From UBA6522 sp965221035 (GTDB taxonomy: Bacteria; Pseudomonadota; Gammaproteobacteria; Steroidobacterales; Rariloculaceae): a stretch of DNA of 64,000 bases. A program made the position numbers and the translations under genes. The stretch covers positions 186,001-250,000 of the forward strand of contig OZ244860.1 of assembly GCA_965221035.1 (NCBI GenBank), written 5' to 3'. Under the pieces are notes generated by a model, which was not told where the DNA came from, did not search any database, and saw only the letters and a list, made by a program, of their open reading frames with translations. The stretch's first letter is position 1. The number at the start of each line of letters is the position of its first letter. Positions 44,505-53,586 of this stretch are shown here, piece after piece.

Positions 44505-45140
44505 ATGTTGCGGCGCAGGAGAAACCGCGGGGTTCCGGTACGGCACACGCGGCGGCGCGGGTCGAGATGGGCGCCGGTCGCCGTATTCGTGTTTCTCTGT
44601 GTGGGTCTGGCCTGGTTCTTCGAGCAACAGGCGACGACCACGATCATCTTCGTCCGACATGCCGAACCGGTGGCCGTTGCCGGGGACGATCCGCCCCTCA
44701 GCCGCTCGGGCCGACAACGGGCGGAACTGCTCGCCGACGTCATCCGGGACATCGATGTGGTCGAGGGGGTCGATGCGGTCTACGCCAGCGAGCACCGCCG
44801 GACCCGGGAAACGGCCGCCGCGGTGGCCGAACGCCTGGAACTGGATGTATCGGTCCGGGACCCCTACGACGTGGCGTCCTTCATGGCGCAGGTGCTGCGA
44901 CAACACAAGGGCGAAATCGTACTTGTGGTCACGCTCGGGGACGCGCTTGCCCCGCTCGTCGAAGAACTTCACGGCAGCAAGAACATCCCGCCGTTCGGCC
45001 GGGAAGACCATGACGACATCTATATCGTCACCATCCCATGGTTCGGCAAGGTCAAGACCTTGCGCATGCATTACGGGTTCTTCTCGCCGCACGACCCGAA
45101 GCCGACTGGATACCTGACCGATTCGAGCAACCTGCTTTGA
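44505..45140 (+). CDS. Membrane-anchored histidine-phosphatase-superfamily protein (SixA-like), possibly inactive
   Basis: 211 residues. A basic N-terminus and one membrane helix (about residues 24-41, WAPVAVFVFLCVGLAWFF) place the domain in the periplasm. The RHG signature is FVRHAEPVAV with the phospho-acceptor His, followed by LSRSGRQRAELLADVI and YASEHRRTRETAAAVAERL. The second catalytic His, normally in a GHS/GHN motif after a VLVV strand, is missing: the matching place reads VLVVTLGDALAPLVEEL. The enzyme may be inactive or use another residue. The small membrane gene lies 6 nt upstream. Confidence 0.75.
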   Translation: MLRRRRNRGVPVRHTRRRGSRWAPVAVFVFLCVGLAWFFEQQATTTIIFVRHAEPVAVAGDDPPLSRSGRQRAELLADVIRDIDVVEGVDAVYASEHRRTRETAAAVAERLELDVSVRDPYDVASFMAQVLRQHKGEIVLVVTLGDALAPLVEELHGSKNIPPFGREDHDDIYIVTIPWFGKVKTLRMHYGFFSPHDPKPTGYLTDSSNLL

Positions 45141-45241
45141 CAGGTGCCGCCTACCCGCAACATGAACAACTTGAAATTGTCACGGCGCTCACGCCCGGTG
45201 CACAATGACTTTTCGGCACGTCCAGCATCAGGGGGGCAACA

Positions 45242-46507
45242 ATGAACCCGATTCAGTCGAATTCACGATTTGCAGGCTTGCTTGGAATCGCAACTGTCCT
45301 GGTATTGGTCGGCTGTCAGACCGGCACCGATGCCGACAGCGCCGATGGCGTAACGGTGCCGGACAACGGTACGGCCACGCAAGACGCCGGGGACGCATCC
45401 GCAGAGATGGCCGCTTCCATGGAAGCTTCGCCGGCCATGCCTCCGGAATCGATCCCCCTGTTCTCCACCGAGCATCTCGCGCGCAAGAGCGCCTACTACA
45501 TTGGTGGCGACTACGTCGGCGATCCGCCGGTCATGGGCGGGCAGATGTACGTCGACGTCTGGGAACCCCGCGAGATCACCCAGGCCTATCCCATCGTCTT
45601 CTTCCACGGCAATGGCCAGACGGGGGTGGACTGGCAGCAGACCCCGGACGGACGTCCCGGGTGGGCCTACTACCTGCTCGAACAGGGCTATGTCCTGTAC
45701 ATGGTGGACTACCCGGCGCGCGGACGTTCCGCCTACCTCCCCCGAGGCGAGCACGGCGATCTGGGCATTCGCACCGCGGCGCAGCTGCAGACGATCTGGA
45801 CCAACGTGGACGAGATGGGCGACTTTCCTCTGGACCAGAATCACACCCAGTGGCCGGGCGAGGGCAAGCCGGGCGATCCGATCTTCGACAACTTCATCAA
45901 GACCCAGGTGCAGTTCGCAGGCCAGAGCACGACACTGGCGCGTTACGCCGCCATCGAGTTGCTGGAGCAGATCGGTCCGGTCATCCTGCTGACCCATTCC
46001 CAGGGCGGCGGTGTGGGCTTCGGCGTCACCGACGCCGTCCCGCACCTGGTCGAGGCGCTCATCACGGTGGAGCCGGGCGGTCCGCAGATCGGCCGAGTCA
46101 ACACCGCCGAAGTCGCCTACACGGGAGCGCCGGCCAACGCGTGGGGGCCGGTGAACTACCCGCTGACCTACGATCCGCCCGTCACCGACCCCTCCGAGCT
46201 GGTGACCTACCTGGAGGAGGAAGGCGACCAGCCCGGCGAGGTGCCGTGCTACCTGCAGGAGGAACCGGCGCGCCAACTGGTGAACATGGCCGACGTGCCG
46301 GTGCTGTCGATCTCGGCGGACGGCACGTATCACCGCGTCTTCGATGCCTGCATCCCCAAGTGGCTCAACCAGGCCGGGGTCCGAACCGACTTCGTGCGGC
46401 TTGAGGATGTCGGCATCAGTGGCAACGGCCACATGATGATGCTCGAACTCAACAGCGACGACATCATCGCGTACATCCACGGTTGGATTCAGGACAACGT
46501 CGAATAG
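45242..46507 (+). CDS. Alpha/beta-hydrolase lipoprotein
   Basis: 421 residues with a lipoprotein signal (LLGIATVLVLVGC). A low-complexity linker is followed by an alpha/beta hydrolase: oxyanion region FFHGNGQTGVDWQQTPDGRP GW, nucleophile elbow LLTHSQGGGVGF, and a His in GNGHMMMLELNSDDI near the C-terminus. Close to the protein at 47888 across the whole domain. It should be lipid-anchored in the envelope and act as an esterase or amidase. GGGG 7 nt before ATG 45242 gives a good start. NHL copy 2 follows after 22 nt. Confidence 0.8.
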   Translation: MNPIQSNSRFAGLLGIATVLVLVGCQTGTDADSADGVTVPDNGTATQDAGDASAEMAASMEASPAMPPESIPLFSTEHLARKSAYYIGGDYVGDPPVMGGQMYVDVWEPREITQAYPIVFFHGNGQTGVDWQQTPDGRPGWAYYLLEQGYVLYMVDYPARGRSAYLPRGEHGDLGIRTAAQLQTIWTNVDEMGDFPLDQNHTQWPGEGKPGDPIFDNFIKTQVQFAGQSTTLARYAAIELLEQIGPVILLTHSQGGGVGFGVTDAVPHLVEALITVEPGGPQIGRVNTAEVAYTGAPANAWGPVNYPLTYDPPVTDPSELVTYLEEEGDQPGEVPCYLQEEPARQLVNMADVPVLSISADGTYHRVFDACIPKWLNQAGVRTDFVRLEDVGISGNGHMMMLELNSDDIIAYIHGWIQDNVE

Positions 46508-46529
46508 GGGCATCCAAGGGAGTTCAGTC

Positions 46530-47852
46530 ATGCGCATTTTCAATCTCGAGTTCAACTTGACCGAATTTGCCATCGCGGTCGTGTTTGGCGGTCTGGCCGG
46601 CGGCGTTGTCGCGTATGTGCTTGCCGGCGACGAGGACGGTGGCGGAGTCGTTGCCGGAAACGGAGAACCGGAAGGGGTCACACAGCCGTTTGCGGCCATT
46701 CCGGGCCAACGGGGCGGCCAGGACATGTTCGGGCCGTACGAAGTCGTTCCAAACTGGCCCCAGGATCTGGCCGAACTGCCCGGCAACGAGGACTGGACCT
46801 GGGGTGCGGGGCAGAGCGTCTTCGCCGAATCGCCCGACCGCGTCTTCCTGCTGCACCGCGGCGAACTGCCCAACATCGAGCGGCCGCCGCCCGAGATCTA
46901 CCCGGAAGCCGGCCCGGCGCTGTCGTTCCCGGTGTTGCAAGTGCCATGGCGCAACGCCTCGGTCGGGCCGCGGGCCAGCCTGCCCGGAGCCCTGGACGGC
47001 GACGACACCGACCGCGGCACCTACGGAGTCGACCACCGCTGGCGGCACTGCCTGGTGGTGGTAGACCGTGAAGGCAGGATCATCGAGACCTGGACGCAGT
47101 GGGATTCGCTGTTCCGCCGCCCCCATTACGTGACCATCAACCCCTACGACCCGGAGAAACACGTCTGGGTGGTGGACGACTATCGCCACGCGATCTTCAA
47201 GTTCACCAATGACGGCTCCGAACTCGTGCAGACCATCGGCGTGCCGAACGAAAGTGGCGACGATGCCGAGCACTTCTTCCGACCGACCTTCATGGCGTTT
47301 CTGGACGACTCATTCTTTGTGGCCGACGGTTACGCGAATACGCGGGTGGTCAAGTTCGACGCCGACGGCAACTATCTGATGGACTGGGGCGAGGCGGGCG
47401 ATCCGCCCAACGAAACCCGCCCCGGATACATGAATAACGTCCACGGCGTCGCGGTGGATGTGCAGACTCGCCGGGTCTTCGTCAACGACCGCGCCAACAA
47501 CCGTGTGCAGATTTTCGACGAAAACGGCGGGTATCTCGACGAATGGAGCTTCGGTCCTGAACCCACCGACATCCACCTCTTTTACATAGGCGCGGACAAC
47601 GTGCTGTGGGCGGCGGACCGGGCGACGACCAAGATCCTCGGATACGACCTCGACGGAAACCTGCTCTACTCCTGGGGCGTTTTCGGGGACTTTTCCGGCG
47701 CCCAGTGGGGTGTGCATGGGCTGAGCGTCGACCAGGAAGGCAACTTCTACATCGCCGAAGTCGGTAACGGCCGGGTCCAGAAGTACGTTCCCAAGCCGGG
47801 CGCGCGACCTGAAACGCTCGTCGGCAAGCCTGTGTACGCGGCCTGGGAGTAG
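46530..47852 (+). CDS. Membrane-anchored NHL-repeat protein, copy 2
   Basis: 440 residues from ATG 46530 (GGGAG 7 nt upstream). One N-terminal helix (about residues 14-33, IAVVFGGLAGGVVAYVLAG) then an NHL propeller: HYVTINPYDPEKHVWVVDDY RHAIFKFTNDG, ADGYANTRVVKFDADGNYLM, VHGVAVDVQTRRVFVNDRAN NRVQIFDENGG, and GLSVDQEGNFYIAEVGNGRV. The long Pro/Gly segment before the propeller (residues 35-130) is not of NHL type. It sits between two paralogous hydrolases with gaps of 22 and 35 nt, so the three are almost certainly one operon. Confidence 0.78.
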   Translation: MRIFNLEFNLTEFAIAVVFGGLAGGVVAYVLAGDEDGGGVVAGNGEPEGVTQPFAAIPGQRGGQDMFGPYEVVPNWPQDLAELPGNEDWTWGAGQSVFAESPDRVFLLHRGELPNIERPPPEIYPEAGPALSFPVLQVPWRNASVGPRASLPGALDGDDTDRGTYGVDHRWRHCLVVVDREGRIIETWTQWDSLFRRPHYVTINPYDPEKHVWVVDDYRHAIFKFTNDGSELVQTIGVPNESGDDAEHFFRPTFMAFLDDSFFVADGYANTRVVKFDADGNYLMDWGEAGDPPNETRPGYMNNVHGVAVDVQTRRVFVNDRANNRVQIFDENGGYLDEWSFGPEPTDIHLFYIGADNVLWAADRATTKILGYDLDGNLLYSWGVFGDFSGAQWGVHGLSVDQEGNFYIAEVGNGRVQKYVPKPGARPETLVGKPVYAAWE

Positions 47853-47887
47853 TACTGCCTGGAAGAGCAAGCGGTAGGAGACGACGA

Positions 47888-49042
47888 ATGAAGAATCAGC
47901 AAACGGCGCAGAACATGGTTGCTGGCGCTGTCATGGCGCTGGCGGCAACCGCCCACGCGCAGCAACCACCGGCGGATATCCCGATGATGTCCATGGACAA
48001 CGTGGCCTACCACGGCTTCTTGTACGTCGGCGGCGAATACGTGGAATTCGGCGATGACGTCACGATGGGCGGCGCCATGTACGTGGAGGTGATGGTGCCC
48101 CACGAAATCCGGCAGGACTATCCCGTCGTCTTCCTGCATGGCGCGGGCCAGACGGGCGTGGATTTCCTGCAGACTCCGGACGGCCGCCCGGGATGGGCTT
48201 ACGACTTCATCGACATGGGGTACGTGGTCTACGTGCAGGATTTTCCCGCGCGGGGGCGATCACAGTACGTGCCCGGGGTCGATGGCAACCTCAATATCCG
48301 CAACGGCCCCCAACTGGAGCAGATCTTCACGGCTTCCGCGGCCACCGCCGATTTTCCCCAGGCTGAAAGGCATACCCAGTGGCCGGGAACCGGCCTGATG
48401 GGCGATCCCGTCGCGGACTATTTCAACAAGACCCAGGTGGAGTACATCGGCGCCCGGCAGGCCCGACTCACCATCGATGCCAACGTGGCGCTGCTGGACA
48501 TGATCGCCACGCCGGTCATTCTTCTGACCCACTCCCAGGGTGGCTGGTTCGGCTGGAATATCGCCGACGAACGTCCGGAACTGGTGCATGCCATCGTCAC
48601 GCTGGAACCGGCGGCCCCGCCGATCCGCGGCGTGGACACCACCAATGTCACGTACCGTGAATCCGGGGGTCTGGCATGGGGCGTGGGCAATACACCGATC
48701 ACCTACGATCCGCCGGTCGGCGACCCGTCGGAAATCCAGGTCGAGCTTCAGCCCGAGCCGGAAGGTCCGGACCTCGTGCCTTGCTATCGCCAGGTCGAGC
48801 CGGCTCGCCAATTGGTCAACCTGGCGGATATTCCGGTGCTGTTCATGAACGCGGACGGTGGCTACCACCGCATTTTCGATCACTGCTTGGCCAATTGGCT
48901 CAACCAGGCCGGTGTGTCGACCGAGTACGTGCGCATGGAAGAGGTCGGCCTGGCGGGCAACGGCCACATGATGATGTTGGAGCTCAACAGCCGGGAGATC
49001 GCCGAGTACATCCACAGCTGGCTGGAGGAGAACGCGCTGTAG
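47888..49042 (+). CDS. Exported alpha/beta hydrolase, paralogue of the 45242 lipoprotein
   Basis: 384 residues from ATG 47888 (AGGAG 7 nt upstream). A signal peptide (AGAVMALAATAHA|Q) replaces the lipoprotein signal of its paralogue. The domain shares FLHGAGQTGVDFLQTPDGRP GWAYDF, LLTHSQGGWFGWNIADE with the nucleophile Ser, HTQWPG and GNGHMMMLELNSREI with the catalytic His. Soluble periplasmic hydrolase is expected. Gene order hydrolase-NHL-hydrolase suggests a duplicated enzyme working with the propeller; the substrate is unknown. Confidence 0.8.
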   Translation: MKNQQTAQNMVAGAVMALAATAHAQQPPADIPMMSMDNVAYHGFLYVGGEYVEFGDDVTMGGAMYVEVMVPHEIRQDYPVVFLHGAGQTGVDFLQTPDGRPGWAYDFIDMGYVVYVQDFPARGRSQYVPGVDGNLNIRNGPQLEQIFTASAATADFPQAERHTQWPGTGLMGDPVADYFNKTQVEYIGARQARLTIDANVALLDMIATPVILLTHSQGGWFGWNIADERPELVHAIVTLEPAAPPIRGVDTTNVTYRESGGLAWGVGNTPITYDPPVGDPSEIQVELQPEPEGPDLVPCYRQVEPARQLVNLADIPVLFMNADGGYHRIFDHCLANWLNQAGVSTEYVRMEEVGLAGNGHMMMLELNSREIAEYIHSWLEENAL

Positions 49043-49119
49043 ACCATGTCAGGCCGTCGCCATTTCGCGCCGGCTTGCGGGGTCGCGTGGTTGCGGGGTC
49101 GCGTTGTGGCGGTGATCGC

Positions 49120-49139
49120 CCTAGGGTAACCTAGGGTAT
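49120..49139 (+). promoter_or_regulatory. CCTAGGG repeat, candidate operator upstream of the zinc operon
   Basis: CCTAGGGTAA and CCTAGGGTAT lie head to tail at 49120-49139 (10-bp period, one helical turn), and CCTAGG is itself palindromic. They end 17 bp before the start of the small CxxC protein gene. No standard Zur box (TGTTATA-type) is visible here or before znuA. A metal-dependent regulator binding this site would fit the neighbourhood. Confidence 0.35.
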
Positions 49140-49156
49140 GGTTTTTCTCGCCAAAC

Positions 49157-49456
49157 ATGAAGACGCCCAGGAAAATCCCAATTCGTGAAGCGTTGATTTC
49201 AACGCTCGCCGCGGTGATGCTGATTGCCGCGCAGGTCGTGGTGGTCAACCATGACTTGGCGCCGGAGAGCCATGCGCCGGACGGCATCTGCGAATTGTGC
49301 GTCGCCGGTGCGGGCCTTGCCGGTGCGAGCGTAGGCAACACGCCCGCCCCGGTTTTCGTCGGCGTTTCGTTTCGCATACCCGACTTCGCCCGCACCGTTC
49401 ACGCCAACGCGACGCGTCGATTCCACTTCGCACGCGCGCCACCCGCCCACTCCTGA
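49157..49456 (+). CDS. Small exported CxxC protein (DUF2946-like)
   Basis: 99 residues. Hydrophobic leader (LISTLAAVMLIAAQVVVV) followed by NHDLAPESHAPDGICELCVA, a His/Cys cluster with CxxC as in DUF2946-type proteins, which occur beside metal transport genes. The C-terminus is basic and rich in Pro/His/Ala. It is 70 nt upstream of the TonB receptor, probably in the same transcript. A metal-handling role is inferred from the Cys/His and the neighbours, not shown by the sequence. Confidence 0.55.
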   Translation: MKTPRKIPIREALISTLAAVMLIAAQVVVVNHDLAPESHAPDGICELCVAGAGLAGASVGNTPAPVFVGVSFRIPDFARTVHANATRRFHFARAPPAHS

Positions 49457-49525
49457 AACTCGTTGCAAGACCGTGGCACCGGAACCACCGGATCTGCGGC
49501 AATTTCCTGGTTTCTGGAGCAGACA

Positions 49526-51739
49526 ATGCAAATTTCAAGACGGTTTCTTTGGCTGGTGAACTTCGTGGCACTGGCGTTTCCCTGGTTCGCGGCAGCGCAG
49601 GAGGAGCAGGATCAGCAGGAGGATCAGGAGCAACGTGGCACGGGGATCCACTTGCTGGAGGAGATCCACGTAACGGGAGTGCTTCGCGAGCGGTCGGCGG
49701 ATGAGTTGGCCCAATCCATCTCGGTCATCCGGGAACAGACCCTTGAGCGGATAACCCGGGCCACCCTGGGCGAGACCCTCGCCAGCCAACTCGGCGTCAA
49801 TGCGTCCTACTTCAGCTCGGGATCTTCACGGCCGATCATCCGCGGACTTGCGGGATCGCGGGTTCGGACCATGGAGGACGGCCTGGATTCCATGGATGTG
49901 TCCACGGTGAGCGTGGACCACGCCGTGAGCATCGACCCCCAGGTTGCCCGGCAGATCGAGATTTTTCGCGGCCCGACGACCCTGCTGTACGGCAGCGGCG
50001 CGGTGGGTGGAGTGGTCAATACGGTAACGACCCGTATACCCGAGTACGCGCCGGAAGATGGATTCGAAGGACTGGTCGAACTGAGGGGTGACTCGGTGGC
50101 CGGAGCCCGCAGCGGAGTCGTCACGCTGGACGGCGGCAATGATGACTTTGCCTGGCACTTCGACTACGTCAGCCGCGAAGCGGACGACTACGAGATTCCC
50201 GGGTATGCGGATCTTGATGGCGGCGAGGAAGACCACGACGAAGGCGAGGACGAGGACGAGGACCACGAGGAAGAGGATCATGAGGACGAGGACCATGAGG
50301 AAGAGCTTCCGGGTCTGGTGGAGAATAGCAGTATCCGCGGGGAGGCCTTTTCCCTGGGCGGCAGTTGGTTGAGCGACAACAGCTTTCTTGGTGTGTCCGT
50401 TAGCGGATTCGACTCGGATTACGGAATCCCTGGTCATCACGATCACGAAGCACACGGCGACGAGGACGATGAGGACCACGACGAGGATGACGAGGATCAT
50501 GACGAGGAAGAACAGGAGGATGAAGATCACGAAGGTGAGGAGGATCATGAAGGCGAGGAAGCCCCGGTTCGCGTCGCCCTGAAACAGTCCCGTGTTGACC
50601 TGAAGGGCGGCTGGGTCGGCTTGTCGGGTCCGGTAGAGGCGATCAACCTGAGATTCGGCGTCAACGACTACGAGCACGTGGAACTTGAAGGCGACGAGAT
50701 CGGCACGCGGTTCGAGAATGATGCCTGGGAAGGCAGGCTGGAATTCATGCACGCGCCCTGGGGCGCCTGGGACGGCGCCTACGGATTCCAGGTCGGTCAG
50801 CGGAAGTTCTCCGCAATCGGTGCGGAAGCCTTTGTGCCCCCGGTAGACACGTCCACTTTCGGCGCGTTCATCGTCGAGCAGCGCGACATGGATGACTGGA
50901 ACGTGTCGTTAGGCGCGCGGCTGGAATATCAGCAACAGGATCCGTCCGGCGATTTGCCAGCGGTGAGCGATTCGGCAACCAGTCTGTCCCTTGCGGCCGT
51001 CCGCGACCTGACCGACGGTTACGCCTTCTTCGTCAACGCGGCGCTGGCGGACCGGTTGCCCGTGGCCGAGGAGCTATACGCCGACGGGCCCCACCTGGCG
51101 ACCCAGACTGTCGAGATCGGCAATCCCGAGATCGGCGTGGAGACGTCGCGGCACCTGGATGTCGGCCTGCGCAGCACCTCGGGCGATACAATCTGGAGCC
51201 TGACCGCCTTTGTCACCAGCTACGCCGATTTCATCTATCTGGAGAATACCGGAGAGATCGACGATCACGACGAGTTGCCCATCTATCGGTTCGCGCAGAA
51301 TGGCGCCAACCTTTCCGGTATCGAGGCCGAATTCTTCTCACCCGTTCTTGTTCGGGGAGATTCCGAAATCGACTTGCGGGTCTTTGCCGACTACGTCAAC
51401 GGAGAACTCAGCAACGGTGAAAACCTGCCGCGAATGCCGCCGCTGCGTTATGGTTCCCGTGTCCAGTATCACAATGAACGGCTGCTTCTCGGACTTGAGG
51501 TGACCGTTTACGACGATCAGGACAGCCTTGCCCCCACCGAGACGCCCACCGCCGGTTATACGATGATCAACGCCGACCTGAATTGGACGATCACAACGCC
51601 CGGCGGGACGGCATACGAGATCTTCGTGATGGGTACCAACCTGGCGGATGAAGATGCGCGCCGGCATACGTCGTTCGTGAAGGACACCGTGCCGCTGCCG
51701 GGACGAAATATCACGGCGGGATTCCGCACGCACTTCTAG
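49526..51739 (+). CDS. TonB-dependent receptor with His/Asp/Glu-rich loops (ZnuD-like, probable zinc receptor)
   Basis: 737 residues from ATG 49526 (GGAG 7 nt upstream). Signal peptide, then plug domain (LEEIHVTGVLRERSADELAQ, SSRPIIRGLAGSRVRTMEDG, IEIFRGPTTLLYGSGAVGGV) and a 22-strand barrel ending GRNITAGFRTHF with terminal aromatic. Two extracellular loops (50221-50310 and 50440-50568) are nearly pure Asp/Glu/His, e.g. DHDEGEDEDEDHEEEDHEDE and HHDHEAHGDEDDEDHDEDDE. These resemble the His-rich loops of zinc receptors such as ZnuD, which collect Zn2+ outside the cell. Followed by a CDF exporter and ZnuBCA. Confidence 0.88.
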   Translation: MQISRRFLWLVNFVALAFPWFAAAQEEQDQQEDQEQRGTGIHLLEEIHVTGVLRERSADELAQSISVIREQTLERITRATLGETLASQLGVNASYFSSGSSRPIIRGLAGSRVRTMEDGLDSMDVSTVSVDHAVSIDPQVARQIEIFRGPTTLLYGSGAVGGVVNTVTTRIPEYAPEDGFEGLVELRGDSVAGARSGVVTLDGGNDDFAWHFDYVSREADDYEIPGYADLDGGEEDHDEGEDEDEDHEEEDHEDEDHEEELPGLVENSSIRGEAFSLGGSWLSDNSFLGVSVSGFDSDYGIPGHHDHEAHGDEDDEDHDEDDEDHDEEEQEDEDHEGEEDHEGEEAPVRVALKQSRVDLKGGWVGLSGPVEAINLRFGVNDYEHVELEGDEIGTRFENDAWEGRLEFMHAPWGAWDGAYGFQVGQRKFSAIGAEAFVPPVDTSTFGAFIVEQRDMDDWNVSLGARLEYQQQDPSGDLPAVSDSATSLSLAAVRDLTDGYAFFVNAALADRLPVAEELYADGPHLATQTVEIGNPEIGVETSRHLDVGLRSTSGDTIWSLTAFVTSYADFIYLENTGEIDDHDELPIYRFAQNGANLSGIEAEFFSPVLVRGDSEIDLRVFADYVNGELSNGENLPRMPPLRYGSRVQYHNERLLLGLEVTVYDDQDSLAPTETPTAGYTMINADLNWTITTPGGTAYEIFVMGTNLADEDARRHTSFVKDTVPLPGRNITAGFRTHF

Positions 51740-51768
51740 GAGCTGCAAACGCTATCCGACAAGACCCT

Positions 51769-51811
51769 GCCGGGGCTGCGATCCCCCCGAATGTTCGGGT
51801 CGCGCCCCGGC
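51769..51811. terminator. Strong hairpin after the TonB receptor gene
   Basis: GCCGGGGC at 51769-51776 pairs with GCCCCGGC at 51804-51811, and inside it GCGA pairs with TCGC and CCCGAA with TTCGGG with one bulge. It begins 29 bp after the receptor stop. There is no clear U run behind it, so termination is likely but not certain. Confidence 0.45.
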
Positions 51812-51866
51812 TGGCCGTTTGGATGGGGCCGCGCACGGAGCACCCTTCCGCCGTTAAACTGACTCC

Positions 51867-52772
51867 ATGGGCAAGCCGGAAACACCCCGGGCGGACGCGC
51901 ACACCAACAACACCCGGAGAATCCTCTGGGCGCTGCTGCTGATCGGAGGATTCACGGCGGTCGAGGTGGCCGGCGGCATCATTTCGGGGTCGCTGGCGCT
52001 GTTGGCCGACGCGGCGCACATGTTCGTAGACACCGTGTCGCTGCTGTTCGCGTGGGTGGGTTTCAAGTTGAGCCGGCGACCCGCCGACCACGCCCGCACC
52101 TACGGTTACCATCGCCTCCCTGTTCTCGTGGCCTACACCAACGGCGTCTTTCTCGTCATCGTCGTAGGATGGATCTTTTTCGAAGCCGCCGAACGGGTGC
52201 TCAACCCCGCTCCGGTCCTTGCCGGCCCCATGTTGGTGGTGGCGGTGCTGGGTCTGCTGGTCAATGTCGCCGCGTTCGCCGCGCTTCACGGCGCCGACCG
52301 CGAAAATCTCAACGTTCGAGGCGCCCTCCTGCATGTTCTCGGCGACATGCTGGGTTCCGTGGCCGCAGTGAGCGCTGCGCTGGTGATCATGGCCTTCGGC
52401 TGGACACCCATCGATCCGCTTCTGTCGGTGTTCGTGGGACTGCTGGTGATGAGAAGTGCGTGGTTCCTGCTGAAGGATGCCGCCCATGTGCTGCTGGAAG
52501 GTGTGCCGGGAGATCTGGATGTACGTGAGATCGGCCGGGACCTGGTTTCAAGTCTTGACGAGGTGAAAGACGTTCACCGCGTGCATGTCTGGTCGCTGTC
52601 GCAGGATCATTCGCTGCTGACACTGCATGCCCGCGTTCTTGAGGGCGCCCACCCGGATTCGACGATCGCGGCGATCAAGTCCCGTCTGGCCAGCCGCTTC
52701 GAAATCCGTCACGTCACCGTTCAGATCGAATTCGAGGCTTGCGGCGACGATCCCGTGGCCGAGGCGGGTTGA
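51867..52772 (+). CDS. Cation diffusion facilitator (zinc/cobalt/cadmium exporter type)
   Basis: 301 residues, six membrane helices, then a cytoplasmic C-terminal domain. Metal site A is LLADAAHMFVD on helix 2 (His/Asp) and HVLGDMLGS on helix 5 (HxxxD), the Zn2+ transport pattern. The C-terminal part has VKDVHRVHVWSLSQDHSLLT with His residues that bind metal and control dimer closing. A His-containing loop RPADHARTYGYHR lies between helices. It pumps Zn2+ out of the cytosol by proton antiport. A zinc exporter beside an uptake set is unusual; it may be separately controlled. Confidence 0.9.
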   Translation: MGKPETPRADAHTNNTRRILWALLLIGGFTAVEVAGGIISGSLALLADAAHMFVDTVSLLFAWVGFKLSRRPADHARTYGYHRLPVLVAYTNGVFLVIVVGWIFFEAAERVLNPAPVLAGPMLVVAVLGLLVNVAAFAALHGADRENLNVRGALLHVLGDMLGSVAAVSAALVIMAFGWTPIDPLLSVFVGLLVMRSAWFLLKDAAHVLLEGVPGDLDVREIGRDLVSSLDEVKDVHRVHVWSLSQDHSLLTLHARVLEGAHPDSTIAAIKSRLASRFEIRHVTVQIEFEACGDDPVAEAG

Positions 52773-52782
52773 GCGGATTATC

Positions 52783-53583
52783 CTACGGTTTGTCCGTCGA
52801 GCCGGTCAGGCGCATGCCGGTCACCGCGAACAGCGCCAGGGCGATTACAACGATCGAAGGACCCGAAGGCGTGTCGAACCGGGCCGATGCAAGCAGCCCA
52901 CCCAACACCGCGACGATACCGATGATGGCCGCCGCGACAGCCATGCGCTCCGGGCTGGTGGAGAAACGGCGTGCCGTTGCGGCGGGGATCAGCAGCAGCG
53001 CGACGATCAGCAGCACGCCGACGACCTTGATGGCCACGGCGATGACGGCCGCAAGGACAATACCGAATGTCAGCCGAGCGCGCTCCGGACTCATGCCGGC
53101 GACCCTGGCGAGATCGGGGCTCACCGTCGCGGCCAGCAGCGGACGCCATATCCTGCACAGCAAGGATAGCGCCAGCGCGCCGCCCACCCAGATGACCGCC
53201 AGGTCGGTGCGCGATACCGCGAGAATGTCCCCGAAGAGCAACGCTTGCAGATCCACGCTCACGTTGGGAAAGAACGACAGGATCACGAGTCCGAGCGCAA
53301 GCCCACCGTGGGCCAGCAGGCCCAGCAGGGTATCGGTCGGCAGCGAGTCGCGGCGTTCCAGGTAGAACAGCACCAGCACGACCAGGGAGGCGGAGACGAA
53401 GATGCCGAGCGTCAGCTCGAAATCGGCGAGGATCGCGAGCGCTACGCCGAGCAGTGCGGAATGGGCTATGGTTTCGCCGAAATAGGCGAGCCGCCGCCAT
53501 ACGATGAAGCAGCCTGCGGGCCCGGTCACCAGCGCCAGGCCGATGCCGGCCAGCAGGGCGCGAATGAGGAAATCGTCGAACAC
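52783..53583 (-). CDS. znuB: Zinc ABC transporter permease ZnuB
   Basis: 266 residues, eight or nine hydrophobic segments, typical of the ABC-3 family. Family marks: GPAGCFIVWRRLAYFGETIA HSALLGVA with an invariant Gly/His region, LFGDILAVSRTDL and KVVGVLLIVALLLIPAATARR. It forms the membrane channel of ZnuABC. The ATG at 53583 is 3 nt after the znuC stop on the same strand. Convergent with the CDF gene (10 bp apart). Confidence 0.92.
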   Translation of the reverse strand: MFDDFLIRALLAGIGLALVTGPAGCFIVWRRLAYFGETIAHSALLGVALAILADFELTLGIFVSASLVVLVLFYLERRDSLPTDTLLGLLAHGGLALGLVILSFFPNVSVDLQALLFGDILAVSRTDLAVIWVGGALALSLLCRIWRPLLAATVSPDLARVAGMSPERARLTFGIVLAAVIAVAIKVVGVLLIVALLLIPAATARRFSTSPERMAVAAAIIGIVAVLGGLLASARFDTPSGPSIVVIALALFAVTGMRLTGSTDKP

Positions 53584-53586
53584 GGT

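Noticed and set aside
45263..46876. Reverse-strand frame over the alpha/beta hydrolase lipoprotein
   Set aside because: The forward frame has a lipobox, nucleophile elbow and a well-placed ribosome site; the reverse one is a shadow.
50221..50568. Repeat-rich stretch that could be read as a CRISPR or satellite
   Set aside because: The repeats are Asp/Glu/His codons (GAC, GAG, CAC) within the uninterrupted TonB receptor frame; units vary in length and there are no spacers.
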